Of a stretch of 64,000 nucleotides of DNA, positions 57,296 through 64,000 are shown in pieces (within the stretch, counting starts at the first letter, position 1; each line of letters begins with the position of its first letter). Origin of the DNA: Pseudonocardia broussonetiae (GTDB lineage: Bacteria; Actinomycetota; Actinomycetes; Mycobacteriales; Pseudonocardiaceae); contig NZ_CP053564.1 of the NCBI RefSeq assembly GCF_013155125.1, forward strand, positions 6,207,501 to 6,271,500. The letters are read 5' to 3'. The notes under the pieces were generated by a model that was not told the origin of the DNA, did not search any database, and saw only the letters and a list, made by a program, of their open reading frames with translations. Made by a program: the position numbers and the translations under genes.

Positions 57296-58279
57296 TCATG
57301 CTGCAGTTCCCCCGATCCGTTCCACCGCCCGCAGGCGCACCGACGCCGCCCGCGGGTTGTCGGCGATCTCGTCCTCGCCCGCCTGTTCCGAGCCGCGCGT
57401 GAGCAGCCGCAGCTCGGGCCCGTGCCCGGGCAGTTCGACGGGGAGGTCCACCGGCGTGCGCGATCCCGATCGCGCCGCCAGTGCCCGTTTGACCATCCGG
57501 TCCTCCAGCGAGTGGTAGGACAGGACGACGAGGCGCCCGCCGACGGCGAGCGAGTCGAGCGCGGCGGGCAGTGCGCCGCGCAGGGCCTCCAGCTCGGCGT
57601 TCACCTCGATCCGCAGCGCCTGGAACGTCCGTTTCGCGGGGTGGCCCCCGGTGCGGCGCGACGCCGCGGGGACCGCCGCGTACAGCAGCTCGACCAGCTC
57701 GGAGCTGCGCGTCAGCGGGGCCGTGGCGCGTCGCCTGCCCACCGCCTGCGCGATGCGCAGCGCGAACCGCTCCTCGCCGTACTCGCGCAGCACGCGGGCG
57801 AGCTGCGGCACCGGGTAGGTGTTGAGGACGTCGGCGGCGGTCGGACCGGTGGTGGGGTCCATCCGCATGTCGAGGTCGGCGTCGCGGGAGTACGAGAAGC
57901 CGCGCTCGTCCGCGTCGAGCTGCAGGGAGGAGACGCCGAGGTCGAACAGCACGCCGTCGACGGGCCCCAGCCCGAGGTCGGCGAGCACGTCGGCGATCCG
58001 GTCGTAGACCGCGTGCACGAGGTGCGTGCGGTCGGCGTACGCGACGAGCCGGCGCCCGGCCATCGCCAGGGCGTCCGGGTCGCGGTCCAGCCCGACGAGG
58101 ACGAGGCGCGGGTGCGCCGCCAGCAACGCCGCCGCATGGCCGCCGAGGCCCAGCGTGGCGTCGACCAGCACCGGAGGGGGGCCGGGCCGGCTCAGCGCGG
58201 GGGCGAGCAGCTCGGCGACGCGGGGCAGGAGCACCGGGACGTGCCTGGCCCCAGCCGGCCCGTCCTCGTGATCCTGCAC
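57296..58279 (-). CDS. rsmH: 16S rRNA (cytosine1402-N4)-methyltransferase
   Basis: RsmH (MraW) methylates N4 of C1402 in 16S rRNA. The 327-residue protein has [15 protein letters not shown] (SAM motif), [42 protein letters not shown] and [14 protein letters not shown], all diagnostic. It starts with GTG ([17 protein letters not shown]) behind GGGAGGTGAACG. It is the second dcw gene, after mraZ, from which it is separated by a 231-bp gap with a long inverted repeat. Confidence 0.95.
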   Translation of the reverse strand: MQDHEDGPAGARHVPVLLPRVAELLAPALSRPGPPPVLVDATLGLGGHAAALLAAHPRLVLVGLDRDPDALAMAGRRLVAYADRTHLVHAVYDRIADVLADLGLGPVDGVLFDLGVSSLQLDADERGFSYSRDADLDMRMDPTTGPTAADVLNTYPVPQLARVLREYGEERFALRIAQAVGRRRATAPLTRSSELVELLYAAVPAASRRTGGHPAKRTFQALRIEVNAELEALRGALPAALDSLAVGGRLVVLSYHSLEDRMVKRALAARSGSRTPVDLPVELPGHGPELRLLTRGSEQAGEDEIADNPRAASVRLRAVERIGGTAA

Positions 58280-58372
58280 CGTTCACCTCCCACGCCTGCC
58301 GCCGCCGATCGGTCGTGCCCCGCCGCCGGTGTCCGCGGACCCCACCCTGCTCCCCAGCCTGGTTGGGGTCGG

Positions 58373-58491
58373 CGGTGTCCCCACCCGGACGCCGCGCCCA
58401 CCTCCACGTCGCCGCCGGACCTGGCACCGGGGAAGGTGCGCCAGGGCCGGATGCGTCGGGGAAGGAACGCGGCGCCCGGGTGGGGACACCG
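58373..58491. repeat. 16-bp inverted repeat in the mraZ-rsmH gap
   Basis: CGGTGTCCCCACCCGG (58373-58388) and CCGGGTGGGGACACCG (58476-58491) are perfect complements 87 bp apart. Sequence just inside continues partial pairing (GACGCCGCGCCC left, GAACGCGGCGCC right). It lies in the 231-bp gap between mraZ and rsmH, inside the dcw transcript on the minus strand. It could fold the leader of rsmH or be an insertion-type palindrome. Confidence 0.65.
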
Positions 58492-58510
58492 AACGTGTTC
58501 CCGACCGGGC

Positions 58511-58942
58511 TCAGATGAGCCCGGGAAGGACCTCCTCCTGCGCTTTCGCGTACTCGTCCTCGTGCTGTTCCTGGTACTGCTGCCAGGCCTGCGCGTCCCA
58601 GATCTCGGCACGCGTGAACGCGCCGATCACCACGCAGTCCTTGCTGAGCCCCGCGTAGCGCCGCAGCTCCGCGTTGATGGCGATGCGGCCCTGCGAGTCG
58701 GGGTTCTGGTCGTCGGTGCCGGAGAAGAGGTTGCGTTGGAAGACCCGGGCCGACTCGCTGGTGAGCGGCGCCGAGGAGACCTTGGCGGCCATCTCGGCGA
58801 AGGCTTCCCTGGTGAACACGTAGAGGCAGTGGTCCTGCCCTTTCGTGATCATCAGACCGCCTCGCAGCTCGTCCCGGAACTTCGCGGGCAGCGTGAGCCG
58901 CCCCTTGTCGTCCAGCTTCGGGGTGTAGGTGCCGAGGAACAT
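58511..58942 (-). CDS. mraZ: Transcriptional regulator MraZ
   Basis: MraZ is a DNA-binding protein with two SpoVT/AbrB-like repeats that represses the dcw cluster. The 143-residue protein is the standard length: [20 protein letters not shown] (first repeat), [14 protein letters not shown] second repeat (here [20 protein letters not shown]), and a C-terminal acidic helix. The ATG at 58942 is preceded by GGAGGTGGCGCC; a longer reading from 58957 adds MEVAP and would bury this ribosome site. It is the first gene of the leftward cluster and sits below a good promoter carrying three spaced repeats of the MraZ-box type. Confidence 0.95.
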   Translation of the reverse strand: MFLGTYTPKLDDKGRLTLPAKFRDELRGGLMITKGQDHCLYVFTREAFAEMAAKVSSAPLTSESARVFQRNLFSGTDDQNPDSQGRIAINAELRRYAGLSKDCVVIGAFTRAEIWDAQAWQQYQEQHEDEYAKAQEEVLPGLI

Positions 58943-58993
58943 CGGCGCCACCTCCACCGCGGCCGGGCCAGGGCCACCCAGCGCGCCCCAGCG

Positions 58994-59019
58994 ATCTCCA
59001 CACTACCCCACTTCCCTCC
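58994..59019 (-). promoter_or_regulatory. Predicted MraZ box: three direct repeats at 10-bp spacing
   Basis: On the minus strand GTGGAG (59019-59014), GTGGGG (59009-59004) and GTGGAG (58999-58994) are exactly 10 bp apart. MraZ binds direct repeats of TGGGA/GTGG type spaced by about one helical turn in front of its own gene in other bacteria. The repeats lie between the -35 and the start of transcription, so binding should block initiation. Confidence 0.75.
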
Positions 59020-59025
59020 ACCGTC
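58998..59025 (-). promoter_or_regulatory. dcw cluster promoter, TTGACG-16-TAGTGT
   Basis: A -35 TTGACG (59025-59020) and -10 TAGTGT (59003-58998) are 16 bp apart on the minus strand, about 55 bp upstream of mraZ. This is the best housekeeping-type promoter in the window. The rest of the 427-bp gap to moxR (59026-59369) contains GC-rich sequence with GGTGGGG runs, a TTTGACA at about 59307, and the moxR ribosome site; no gene is seen in it. Confidence 0.75.
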
Positions 59026-59369
59026 AACTCGGGACGGACCCGTCTTCGCGCTGGTCGCGAGCTGAATCCCCTGGTCAGGGCCTGTGCGGCGGAGTGGGGG
59101 CTCGTGGGGGACCACACGGCCGCGCGACGGCGCTCGTAGCCCACAGAGCGCCAAACGATCACGGTGCGTGACGAAATCGGCCGATCCGCACCCGCAGAAC
59201 GGACCGGTGGGGCGTGGTGGGGCGGTCCGGGGAGCGGGGTGGGTCCGGGGGTGGGGCGGAGTGGGGAGGCCCGACGTCACCCGTCCGGGTCCGAGTTCAC
59301 GGGCCGTTTGACAGACTGGGGCCAGGACCACCCCCGCCGGGGCGGAGCCGACGGCGAGGAGGAGGTCGG

Positions 59370-60368
59370 GTGACGACGACGAGCAGCCGGTCCGGGAGGG
59401 ACGCGGGCCCCGCTCTCGGCCTGGCCGAGGTGGCCGAACTGAGCGCGCGGGTCGCGGCCAACATCCAGCGGGTGATCGTGGGCAAGCCCGACGTCGTGCG
59501 CGTCGCGCTCGTCACGCTGCTCGCCGAGGGGCACCTGCTCGTCGAGGACGTGCCGGGCGTCGGCAAGACCTCGCTCGCCAAGGCGCTGGCCCGCTCCATC
59601 GACTGCTCGGTGAGCCGCGTGCAGTTCACGCCCGACCTGCTGCCCGGCGACATCACCGGCATGTCGATCTACAACCGGCAGACCGCGGAGTTCGAGTTCC
59701 GGCCCGGTCCCGTGTTCGCCAACATCGTCATCGCCGACGAGATCAACCGCGCGTCGCCCAAGACGCAGTCGGCGCTGCTGGAGTGCATGGCCGAGAACCA
59801 GGTCACCATCGACGGCGCCACGTACGCCCTGGCCAGCCCGTTCATGGTCATCGCCACGCAGAACCCGATCGAGATGGACGGCACGTACCCGCTGCCCGAG
59901 GCCCAGCGCGACCGCTTCACCGCGCGCGTGTCCGTCGGCTACCCCGACCCCTCGGCCGAGCTCGCGATGGTCGACGAGCACGCCACGGTCGACCCCCTCG
60001 ACTCCCTGGGCCCGGTCACCGACGCCCGCCGCCTGCACGCCGTGATCGACGCCGTGCGGCACGTGCGCCTCGGGCCGGAGGTGCGGCAGTACTGCGTCGA
60101 CCTCGTCGGGATCACCCGGCGCCTGCCCGAGGTCCGCCTCGGCGCCTCCCCGCGCGCCACCCTGCAGCTGGTCCGCGCGGCCAAGGCGCAGGCCGCGCTG
60201 GCCGGGCGCGGGTTCGTCGTGCCCGACGACGTGCAGGCCGTCGCGGTGCCGGTGCTGGCCCACCGCCTGCTGCTCACCCCGGACGCGCAGGCGTCGCGGC
60301 GCTCGGCCGTCGACCTCGTCCGCGGGCTGCTCGGCCGCCACCCGGTGCCGTCGCGGTCCGGCGGCTGA
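59370..60368 (+). CDS. MoxR-family AAA+ ATPase
   Basis: The 332-residue AAA+ protein has the Walker A motif VEDVPGVGKTSLAKAL, Walker B IVIADEINRASPKTQ, sensor 1 in MVIATQNPIEMDGTYPLPEAQRDRF and the C-terminal lid domain. MoxR ATPases act as chaperones for partner proteins, often together with DUF58 and VWA proteins. It starts with GTG (TTTSSRSGRDAG) behind GAGGAGGAGG. The next genes, 10 bp and then overlapping, encode DUF58 and transglutaminase proteins, the standard partner set. Confidence 0.92.
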   Translation: MTTTSSRSGRDAGPALGLAEVAELSARVAANIQRVIVGKPDVVRVALVTLLAEGHLLVEDVPGVGKTSLAKALARSIDCSVSRVQFTPDLLPGDITGMSIYNRQTAEFEFRPGPVFANIVIADEINRASPKTQSALLECMAENQVTIDGATYALASPFMVIATQNPIEMDGTYPLPEAQRDRFTARVSVGYPDPSAELAMVDEHATVDPLDSLGPVTDARRLHAVIDAVRHVRLGPEVRQYCVDLVGITRRLPEVRLGASPRATLQLVRAAKAQAALAGRGFVVPDDVQAVAVPVLAHRLLLTPDAQASRRSAVDLVRGLLGRHPVPSRSGG

Positions 60369-60378
60369 CGGACCGCCG

Positions 60379-61590
60379 ATGCGCTTCTCCGGGCTGACGA
60401 CCCGCGGGCGCTGCCTGCTCGCCGCGGGCGTCGCCACCGCGGTCTCGGCGTTCGTGCTCGACGAGCGCGACCTGCTCCGCGTCGGCGCGTTCGTCGCGCT
60501 GCTGCCCCTGCTCGCACTGCTCGTCTCGGCGCGCACGCGGCGGTCGGTGCGCGGCACCCGCGAGGTCGGGCCGGAGCGGGTGCCCGCGGGCGGCGAGGTC
60601 GAGGTCGCGATCGCGCTGCGCGGCGGCCCGCTGGTCGGCGCACTGCGCCTGGTCGACGCCGTGCCCGATGCGGCGGGCCCGCAGCCCGCGGCGCCGCCCC
60701 GCTTCACCGTGCACCGCCTCTCCCCCCGTGCCGGCGCGCAGCTGTCCTACCCGCTCGTCCCGACGCAGCGCGGGGTGCACCGCATCGGCCCGCTCACCGG
60801 CAGCGCCACCGACCCGCTCGGGCTGGCGGAGTTCGAGCGGGAGCTCGCGCCGGCGTCGCGGCTGGTGTCGCTGCCCCGCGTCGTCGGGCTGCGCGGGATG
60901 CCGCAGGCGATGGGCTCGGGCGAGGGCACCCCGGGCGCCGCGCTCGCCCACCAGGGGCAGGGCCGGTCCGACGTCCTCGTCCGCCAGTACCGCCAGGGCG
61001 ACGAGCTGCGCCGGGTCCACTGGCGCAGCACCGCCCGCCACGACGAGCTGATGGTGCGGCTCGAGGAGCGCCCGTGGCGCACCGGCACCACCGTGCTGCT
61101 CGACCGCCGCGACGCCGCCCACCGCGGGCACGGCCCCGACGCCAGCCTGGAGGTCGCGATCAGCCTCGCGGCGAGCATCTGCACCCACCTCGGCGGCCGG
61201 GGCGAGGTGATCACGCTGGTCACCGAGGACGGCGCCGCGCTGGGCTCCGCGTCCGGTGACGTCGACCCGCTGCTCGACGCCCTCGCCGCCCTGCGCCCCG
61301 CCGCCCGCACCGACCTCGCCGGGCCCGAGCTCTCCGGCGACGTGCTGGCCGTGCTCGGCGGGATGGAGTCGGGGCAGCTGGAGGCCCTGGTCGCCCGGCA
61401 GCCCGCGGGCGGGCACGCCGTGCTGCTCGACGTCGCCGGCTGGGACCCCTCCGGCCGCGGCCCGGACGCCGCCGCCACCGCGGCCGCCCTGCGCTCCGCC
61501 GGCTGGCGGGTGGCCGTCGCCCGTGCCGGCGTCGGGCCGGACCGCGCGTGGGACGACCTGGTCGCGCAGAGCATCGGGAGCACCGCATGA
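60379..61590 (+). CDS. DUF58-domain protein
   Basis: The 403-residue protein has two N-terminal membrane helices (about 10-28 and 32-50), a beta-rich region, and the conserved DUF58 motif RQYRQGDELRRVHWRSTAR (about 210-230), then a von Willebrand-like part (TVLLDRRDAA). DUF58 proteins are encoded with MoxR and transglutaminases and may be clients of MoxR. The ATG follows the moxR stop by 10 bp. It ends in an ATGA overlap that opens a six-codon frame before the next gene. Confidence 0.88.
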   Translation: MRFSGLTTRGRCLLAAGVATAVSAFVLDERDLLRVGAFVALLPLLALLVSARTRRSVRGTREVGPERVPAGGEVEVAIALRGGPLVGALRLVDAVPDAAGPQPAAPPRFTVHRLSPRAGAQLSYPLVPTQRGVHRIGPLTGSATDPLGLAEFERELAPASRLVSLPRVVGLRGMPQAMGSGEGTPGAALAHQGQGRSDVLVRQYRQGDELRRVHWRSTARHDELMVRLEERPWRTGTTVLLDRRDAAHRGHGPDASLEVAISLAASICTHLGGRGEVITLVTEDGAALGSASGDVDPLLDALAALRPAARTDLAGPELSGDVLAVLGGMESGQLEALVARQPAGGHAVLLDVAGWDPSGRGPDAAATAAALRSAGWRVAVARAGVGPDRAWDDLVAQSIGSTA

Positions 61591-61607
61591 CCAGGACCGC
61601 AGCATGA
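61587..61607 (+). other. Six-codon frame linking DUF58 and transglutaminase genes
   Basis: ATG at 61587 overlaps the DUF58 stop (ATGA) and reads MTRTAA before a TGA whose ATGA overlaps the ATG of the next gene at 61604. GCATGACC is repeated at both ends, so it may be a small duplication that keeps translation coupled across the gap. Whether it is translated cannot be told from the sequence. Confidence 0.35.
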
Positions 61608-63862
61608 CCCTCACCGCGCCCCGCCCCCTGCGCGCCGCCCCGCCTCCCCCGCCCGCGCCGCCCGCCCCCGGGCCGGTCGTGCGGCCGCTCGCCCCCCTGC
61701 TGTGCGCGGTGGCGGTGCTGCTCGCCGCCGCGCCGGTCTCGTCGGTCGTGCAGGGCTGGACCTGGCTCGGCTACGCGGGCGGCGCCGTGGCGCTCGTCGC
61801 GGTCGTCGGCGTGGTCGGGGCGCTGGTGCCGCGGGTGCCCGCCGTCGCCGTCGCGCTGGTGCAGGTGGCGGCCGTGCTCGGCCTGCTCACCGCCCTGTTC
61901 ACCGACGACGGCGTGGCGCGCGTGCTGCCCGGGCCCGCCGCGCTCGGCGACATGGGCGCGCTGCTCGCGGGCGCGGGCGCCCAGATCGACGTCGGCACCG
62001 CACCCGTCGCGGCCACCCCGGAGATCCTGTTCCTGGTCACGGCCGCGCTCGGGCTGCTCGCCGTGGCGGTGCACCTGGCCGTCGTCGGGGCGGGGGCGCC
62101 GGCTGCGGCCGGGGTGCCGCTGCTCGCCGCGTTCGCCGTGCCCGCCGCGCTGGCCGACGACCTGCTGCCGTGGTGGACGCTCGCGGTCGCCGCGCTCGGC
62201 TTCGGGGTCCTGCTCCTCGCGCCCGACGGCAACCGGCGCCAGATCCCCGGCGGCGCGGTGCTCGTCGCGGGGGCGGCGGTGGTCGCCCTCCTGCTCGGCA
62301 CGGCCACGGCCTTCGTCGGCACGGCGGGCCGGTTCGACGGCGGCGAGGACGGCACCGGCCGCGGCGCGATCGGGCTCAGCCCGTTCACGGCGCTGCGCGG
62401 CCAGCTCGACCAGAGCGAGCCCACTCCCCTGTTCGAGGTCCGCGGCCTGGCGCAGCCGCAGTACCTGCGCGCCCTGACCCTGAGCGACTACCAGGCCGGG
62501 ATCGGCTGGCAGGCCACCCGGCCCGGGCCGGGCGTCGCGCCGGAGGGGCCGTTCACGCAGCCCGGCGTGCCCGGCGACGTCGTCGACGTCACGGTCGGCA
62601 ACGTCGGCTTCCGCGACTACTGGCTCCCCGTCTACGGCGCCCCGCTGGGCATCGGCGGCCTCGCGCCCGACCTGTTCGTCTACGACGAGCCCAGCGGCAT
62701 CGCCTACACCGCCCGCCCCCAGCAGCAGGAGACGTGGACCGAGCGGGCGTTCCTGCCCGCGCCCACCACCGACCTGCTGCGCGCCGCGCAGGGCGAGCGA
62801 CCCGCCGCGATCTACGCGAACATCCTGGGCGTCGACCCGCGGGTCACCGAGATCGCGCAGCAGGTCACGGCGGGTGCGGCCAGCGACTTCGACCGCGCGA
62901 TGGCCCTGCAGGAGTACTTCACCGGGCCCGACACCGCGTTCACCTACGACCTGGCGACGGCCCCGCCCGCGGGCGACGACGCGCTCGTCGAGTTCCTCAC
63001 CGTCGGCCGCGTCGGCTACTGCGAGCAGTTCGCCTCGGCGATGGCGGTCATGCTGCGCAGCGTCGGCGTGCCGGCGCGGGTGGCGGTCGGCTTCACCGCG
63101 GGCTCCCCGATCAGCGACTACCGCGCCGTGAGCACGGCCGACGCGCACGCCTGGGTCGAGGCGTGGTTCCCCGGCATCGGCTGGACGACGTTCGACCCGA
63201 CGCCGCTCACCGACGGCCGCACGATCACCCCTCCCTACGTCGAGGCCGCGCGCGCCGAGGCCGCGGGCGGGGGCACCGGCGCCGGGGCCGTCCCGGCCGC
63301 GCCGACCGGGGCCGCGCCGACCACCGCACCCACCACGGCCCCGGGCGAGCAGCCCCTCGACGCGGCCGCACCCGCGCCCGTCGCCGCCGATCCCGGCCTC
63401 CCGCTGTGGCCGCTGTTCGTCGTGCTGGGCCTGGTGCTCGTCGGGCTGGTGCCCGCCGCGGTGCGGGCGCTGCGCGGGCGGTCCCGCCTCGCGGCCGCGG
63501 CGGCGGGCGGCACCGGGGCCGCGGGGGCGGCCTGGGACGAGATCGTGGCGACGTCGGTCGACCGGCGGGTGCCCGTGCCGGCCACCGACACCGTCCGCGC
63601 GGCGGCCCGGCGGCTGGTGCGGGAGCACCGGCTCGACGCGGCGGCCCAGGACGCGGTGCGGGCCGTGGTCGGCGCGGTCGAGGCGAGCTGGTTCGGCGAC
63701 CGGCACCCCGAGCCGGGCGAGCTCGCCGGCCCGGTCCGGGTCGTGCGCGACGGGATCGCCGCGGGCAGCCCGGTGTCGCTGCGCGGGCGGTTGCTGCCGC
63801 GCTCGGTGCTGGTCCGGCCGGTGCGGTCGGCGCCCGAGGCGCCGGTCACGACGTCGGTCTGA
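61604..63862 (+). CDS. Membrane-anchored transglutaminase-like protein (TgpA family)
   Basis: The 752-residue protein has about six N-terminal membrane helices (30-240), an extracytoplasmic transglutaminase-like domain with a Cys-His-Asp triad in GRVGYCEQFASAMAV, DAHAWVEAWF and TTFDPTP (about 460-530), a Pro/Thr/Ala linker, one more helix (about 603-625) and a C-terminal cytoplasmic domain (DUF4129-like position). Homologues next to moxR/DUF58 are thought to act on the cell wall, but the reaction is not known. Start at 61604 (MTLTAPRPLRAAPP). It is the last gene of this operon, before a strong hairpin. Confidence 0.88.
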   Translation: MTLTAPRPLRAAPPPPPAPPAPGPVVRPLAPLLCAVAVLLAAAPVSSVVQGWTWLGYAGGAVALVAVVGVVGALVPRVPAVAVALVQVAAVLGLLTALFTDDGVARVLPGPAALGDMGALLAGAGAQIDVGTAPVAATPEILFLVTAALGLLAVAVHLAVVGAGAPAAAGVPLLAAFAVPAALADDLLPWWTLAVAALGFGVLLLAPDGNRRQIPGGAVLVAGAAVVALLLGTATAFVGTAGRFDGGEDGTGRGAIGLSPFTALRGQLDQSEPTPLFEVRGLAQPQYLRALTLSDYQAGIGWQATRPGPGVAPEGPFTQPGVPGDVVDVTVGNVGFRDYWLPVYGAPLGIGGLAPDLFVYDEPSGIAYTARPQQQETWTERAFLPAPTTDLLRAAQGERPAAIYANILGVDPRVTEIAQQVTAGAASDFDRAMALQEYFTGPDTAFTYDLATAPPAGDDALVEFLTVGRVGYCEQFASAMAVMLRSVGVPARVAVGFTAGSPISDYRAVSTADAHAWVEAWFPGIGWTTFDPTPLTDGRTITPPYVEAARAEAAGGGTGAGAVPAAPTGAAPTTAPTTAPGEQPLDAAAPAPVAADPGLPLWPLFVVLGLVLVGLVPAAVRALRGRSRLAAAAAGGTGAAGAAWDEIVATSVDRRVPVPATDTVRAAARRLVREHRLDAAAQDAVRAVVGAVEASWFGDRHPEPGELAGPVRVVRDGIAAGSPVSLRGRLLPRSVLVRPVRSAPEAPVTTSV

Positions 63863-63891
63863 GCCCCGCCCGGTCTTCCCCCAGACACGAC

Positions 63892-63926
63892 GCAGCGCCC
63901 GGACCGAGGGTCGGTCCGGGCGCTGC
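63892..63926. terminator. Bidirectional terminator hairpin
   Basis: GCAGCGCCCGGACC (63892-63905) and GGTCCGGGCGCTGC (63913-63926) form a perfect 14-bp stem with a 7-nt loop, lying between two converging genes. It is the clearest terminator-type hairpin in the window. Confidence 0.85.
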
Positions 63927-63944
63927 GGCTGTCGGCGAGAGCGG

Positions 63945-64000
63945 CTAGTCCTGCTCGAACCGGCGGCGGAAGCGCTCTTCCATCCGGCCGGTGAAGCCGT
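63945..64000 (-). CDS. 3' end of a small gene, possibly DUF3040-type protein
   Basis: Only the last 17 codons are inside the window, ending GFTGRMEERFRRRFEQD and a TAG stop (63945-63947). The basic tail resembles the C terminus of small DUF3040 membrane proteins that are often encoded beside the actinobacterial dcw cluster, but this is a weak match on a few residues. It converges on the transglutaminase gene. Confidence 0.35.
   Translation of the reverse strand, partial: GFTGRMEERFRRRFEQD

Overview
The window is very GC-rich, densely packed DNA from an actinobacterium. It is most like Pseudonocardiaceae (Pseudonocardia or a relative). This is inferred from the gene order of the division/cell-wall cluster with wag31 and sepF, the ileS T-box leader, the biotin synthase auxiliary protein next to bioB, the meso-DAP type MurE, and the many GTG starts, leaderless starts and 4-bp ATGA/GTGA overlaps. 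No rRNA, tRNA, phage, transposase or CRISPR locus was seen.

Layout. 1-6.7 kb: the hisD start, a small zinc-ribbon protein, and the NAD operon nadA-nadB-nadC facing a divergent NrtR regulator with a palindromic operator between them, then a LON-domain protein. 6.7-12.5 kb: the biotin operon bioA-bioF-bioD-bioB-bsaP plus a PemK-like gene, read leftward, with a divergent PaaX-family regulator. 12.7-19 kb: a four-gene rightward operon of two tandem GT2 processive glycan synthases, a HlyD-like membrane-fusion protein and a GH81 beta-1,3-glucanase lipoprotein. This is a predicted exopolysaccharide system, probably beta-1,3-glucan. The two synthase genes share an identical 694-bp block with codon usage unlike their flanks. 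19-27.2 kb: dnaE, two GT4 glycosyltransferases, a DMT transporter and an alpha/beta hydrolase. 27.2-33.1 kb: a small membrane protein, rluD, lspA, a CPA1 antiporter, a methyltransferase and a DUF167 protein, separated by unusual palindromes and 22-bp tandem arrays. 33.1-58.9 kb: ileS with its T-box, then (all leftward) a repeat-rich membrane protein, wag31, yggT, sepF, yggS, pgeF, ftsZ, ftsQ, murC, murG, ftsW, murD, mraY, murF, murE, ftsI, ftsL, rsmH and mraZ. A 1.38-kb non-coding repeat array splits murE from ftsI. 59.4-63.9 kb: moxR, DUF58 and transglutaminase genes rightward, then the end of a small gene that runs off the window.

How the genes work together. The NAD and biotin operons are cofactor pathways, each facing a regulator gene. 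The dcw cluster makes lipid II (MurE, F, D, C, MraY, MurG) and builds the septum (FtsZ, Q, W, I, L, SepF). Wag31 directs polar growth. MraZ probably autoregulates the cluster through three 10-bp-spaced boxes lying on a good promoter. The most unusual content is the GT2/GH81 glycan operon with its gene-converted block and a set of apparently unnamed intergenic repeats: 22-bp GAGTCGGG arrays, 212-bp hairpin units in the dcw cluster, and several long palindromes, one of them translated inside nadB.
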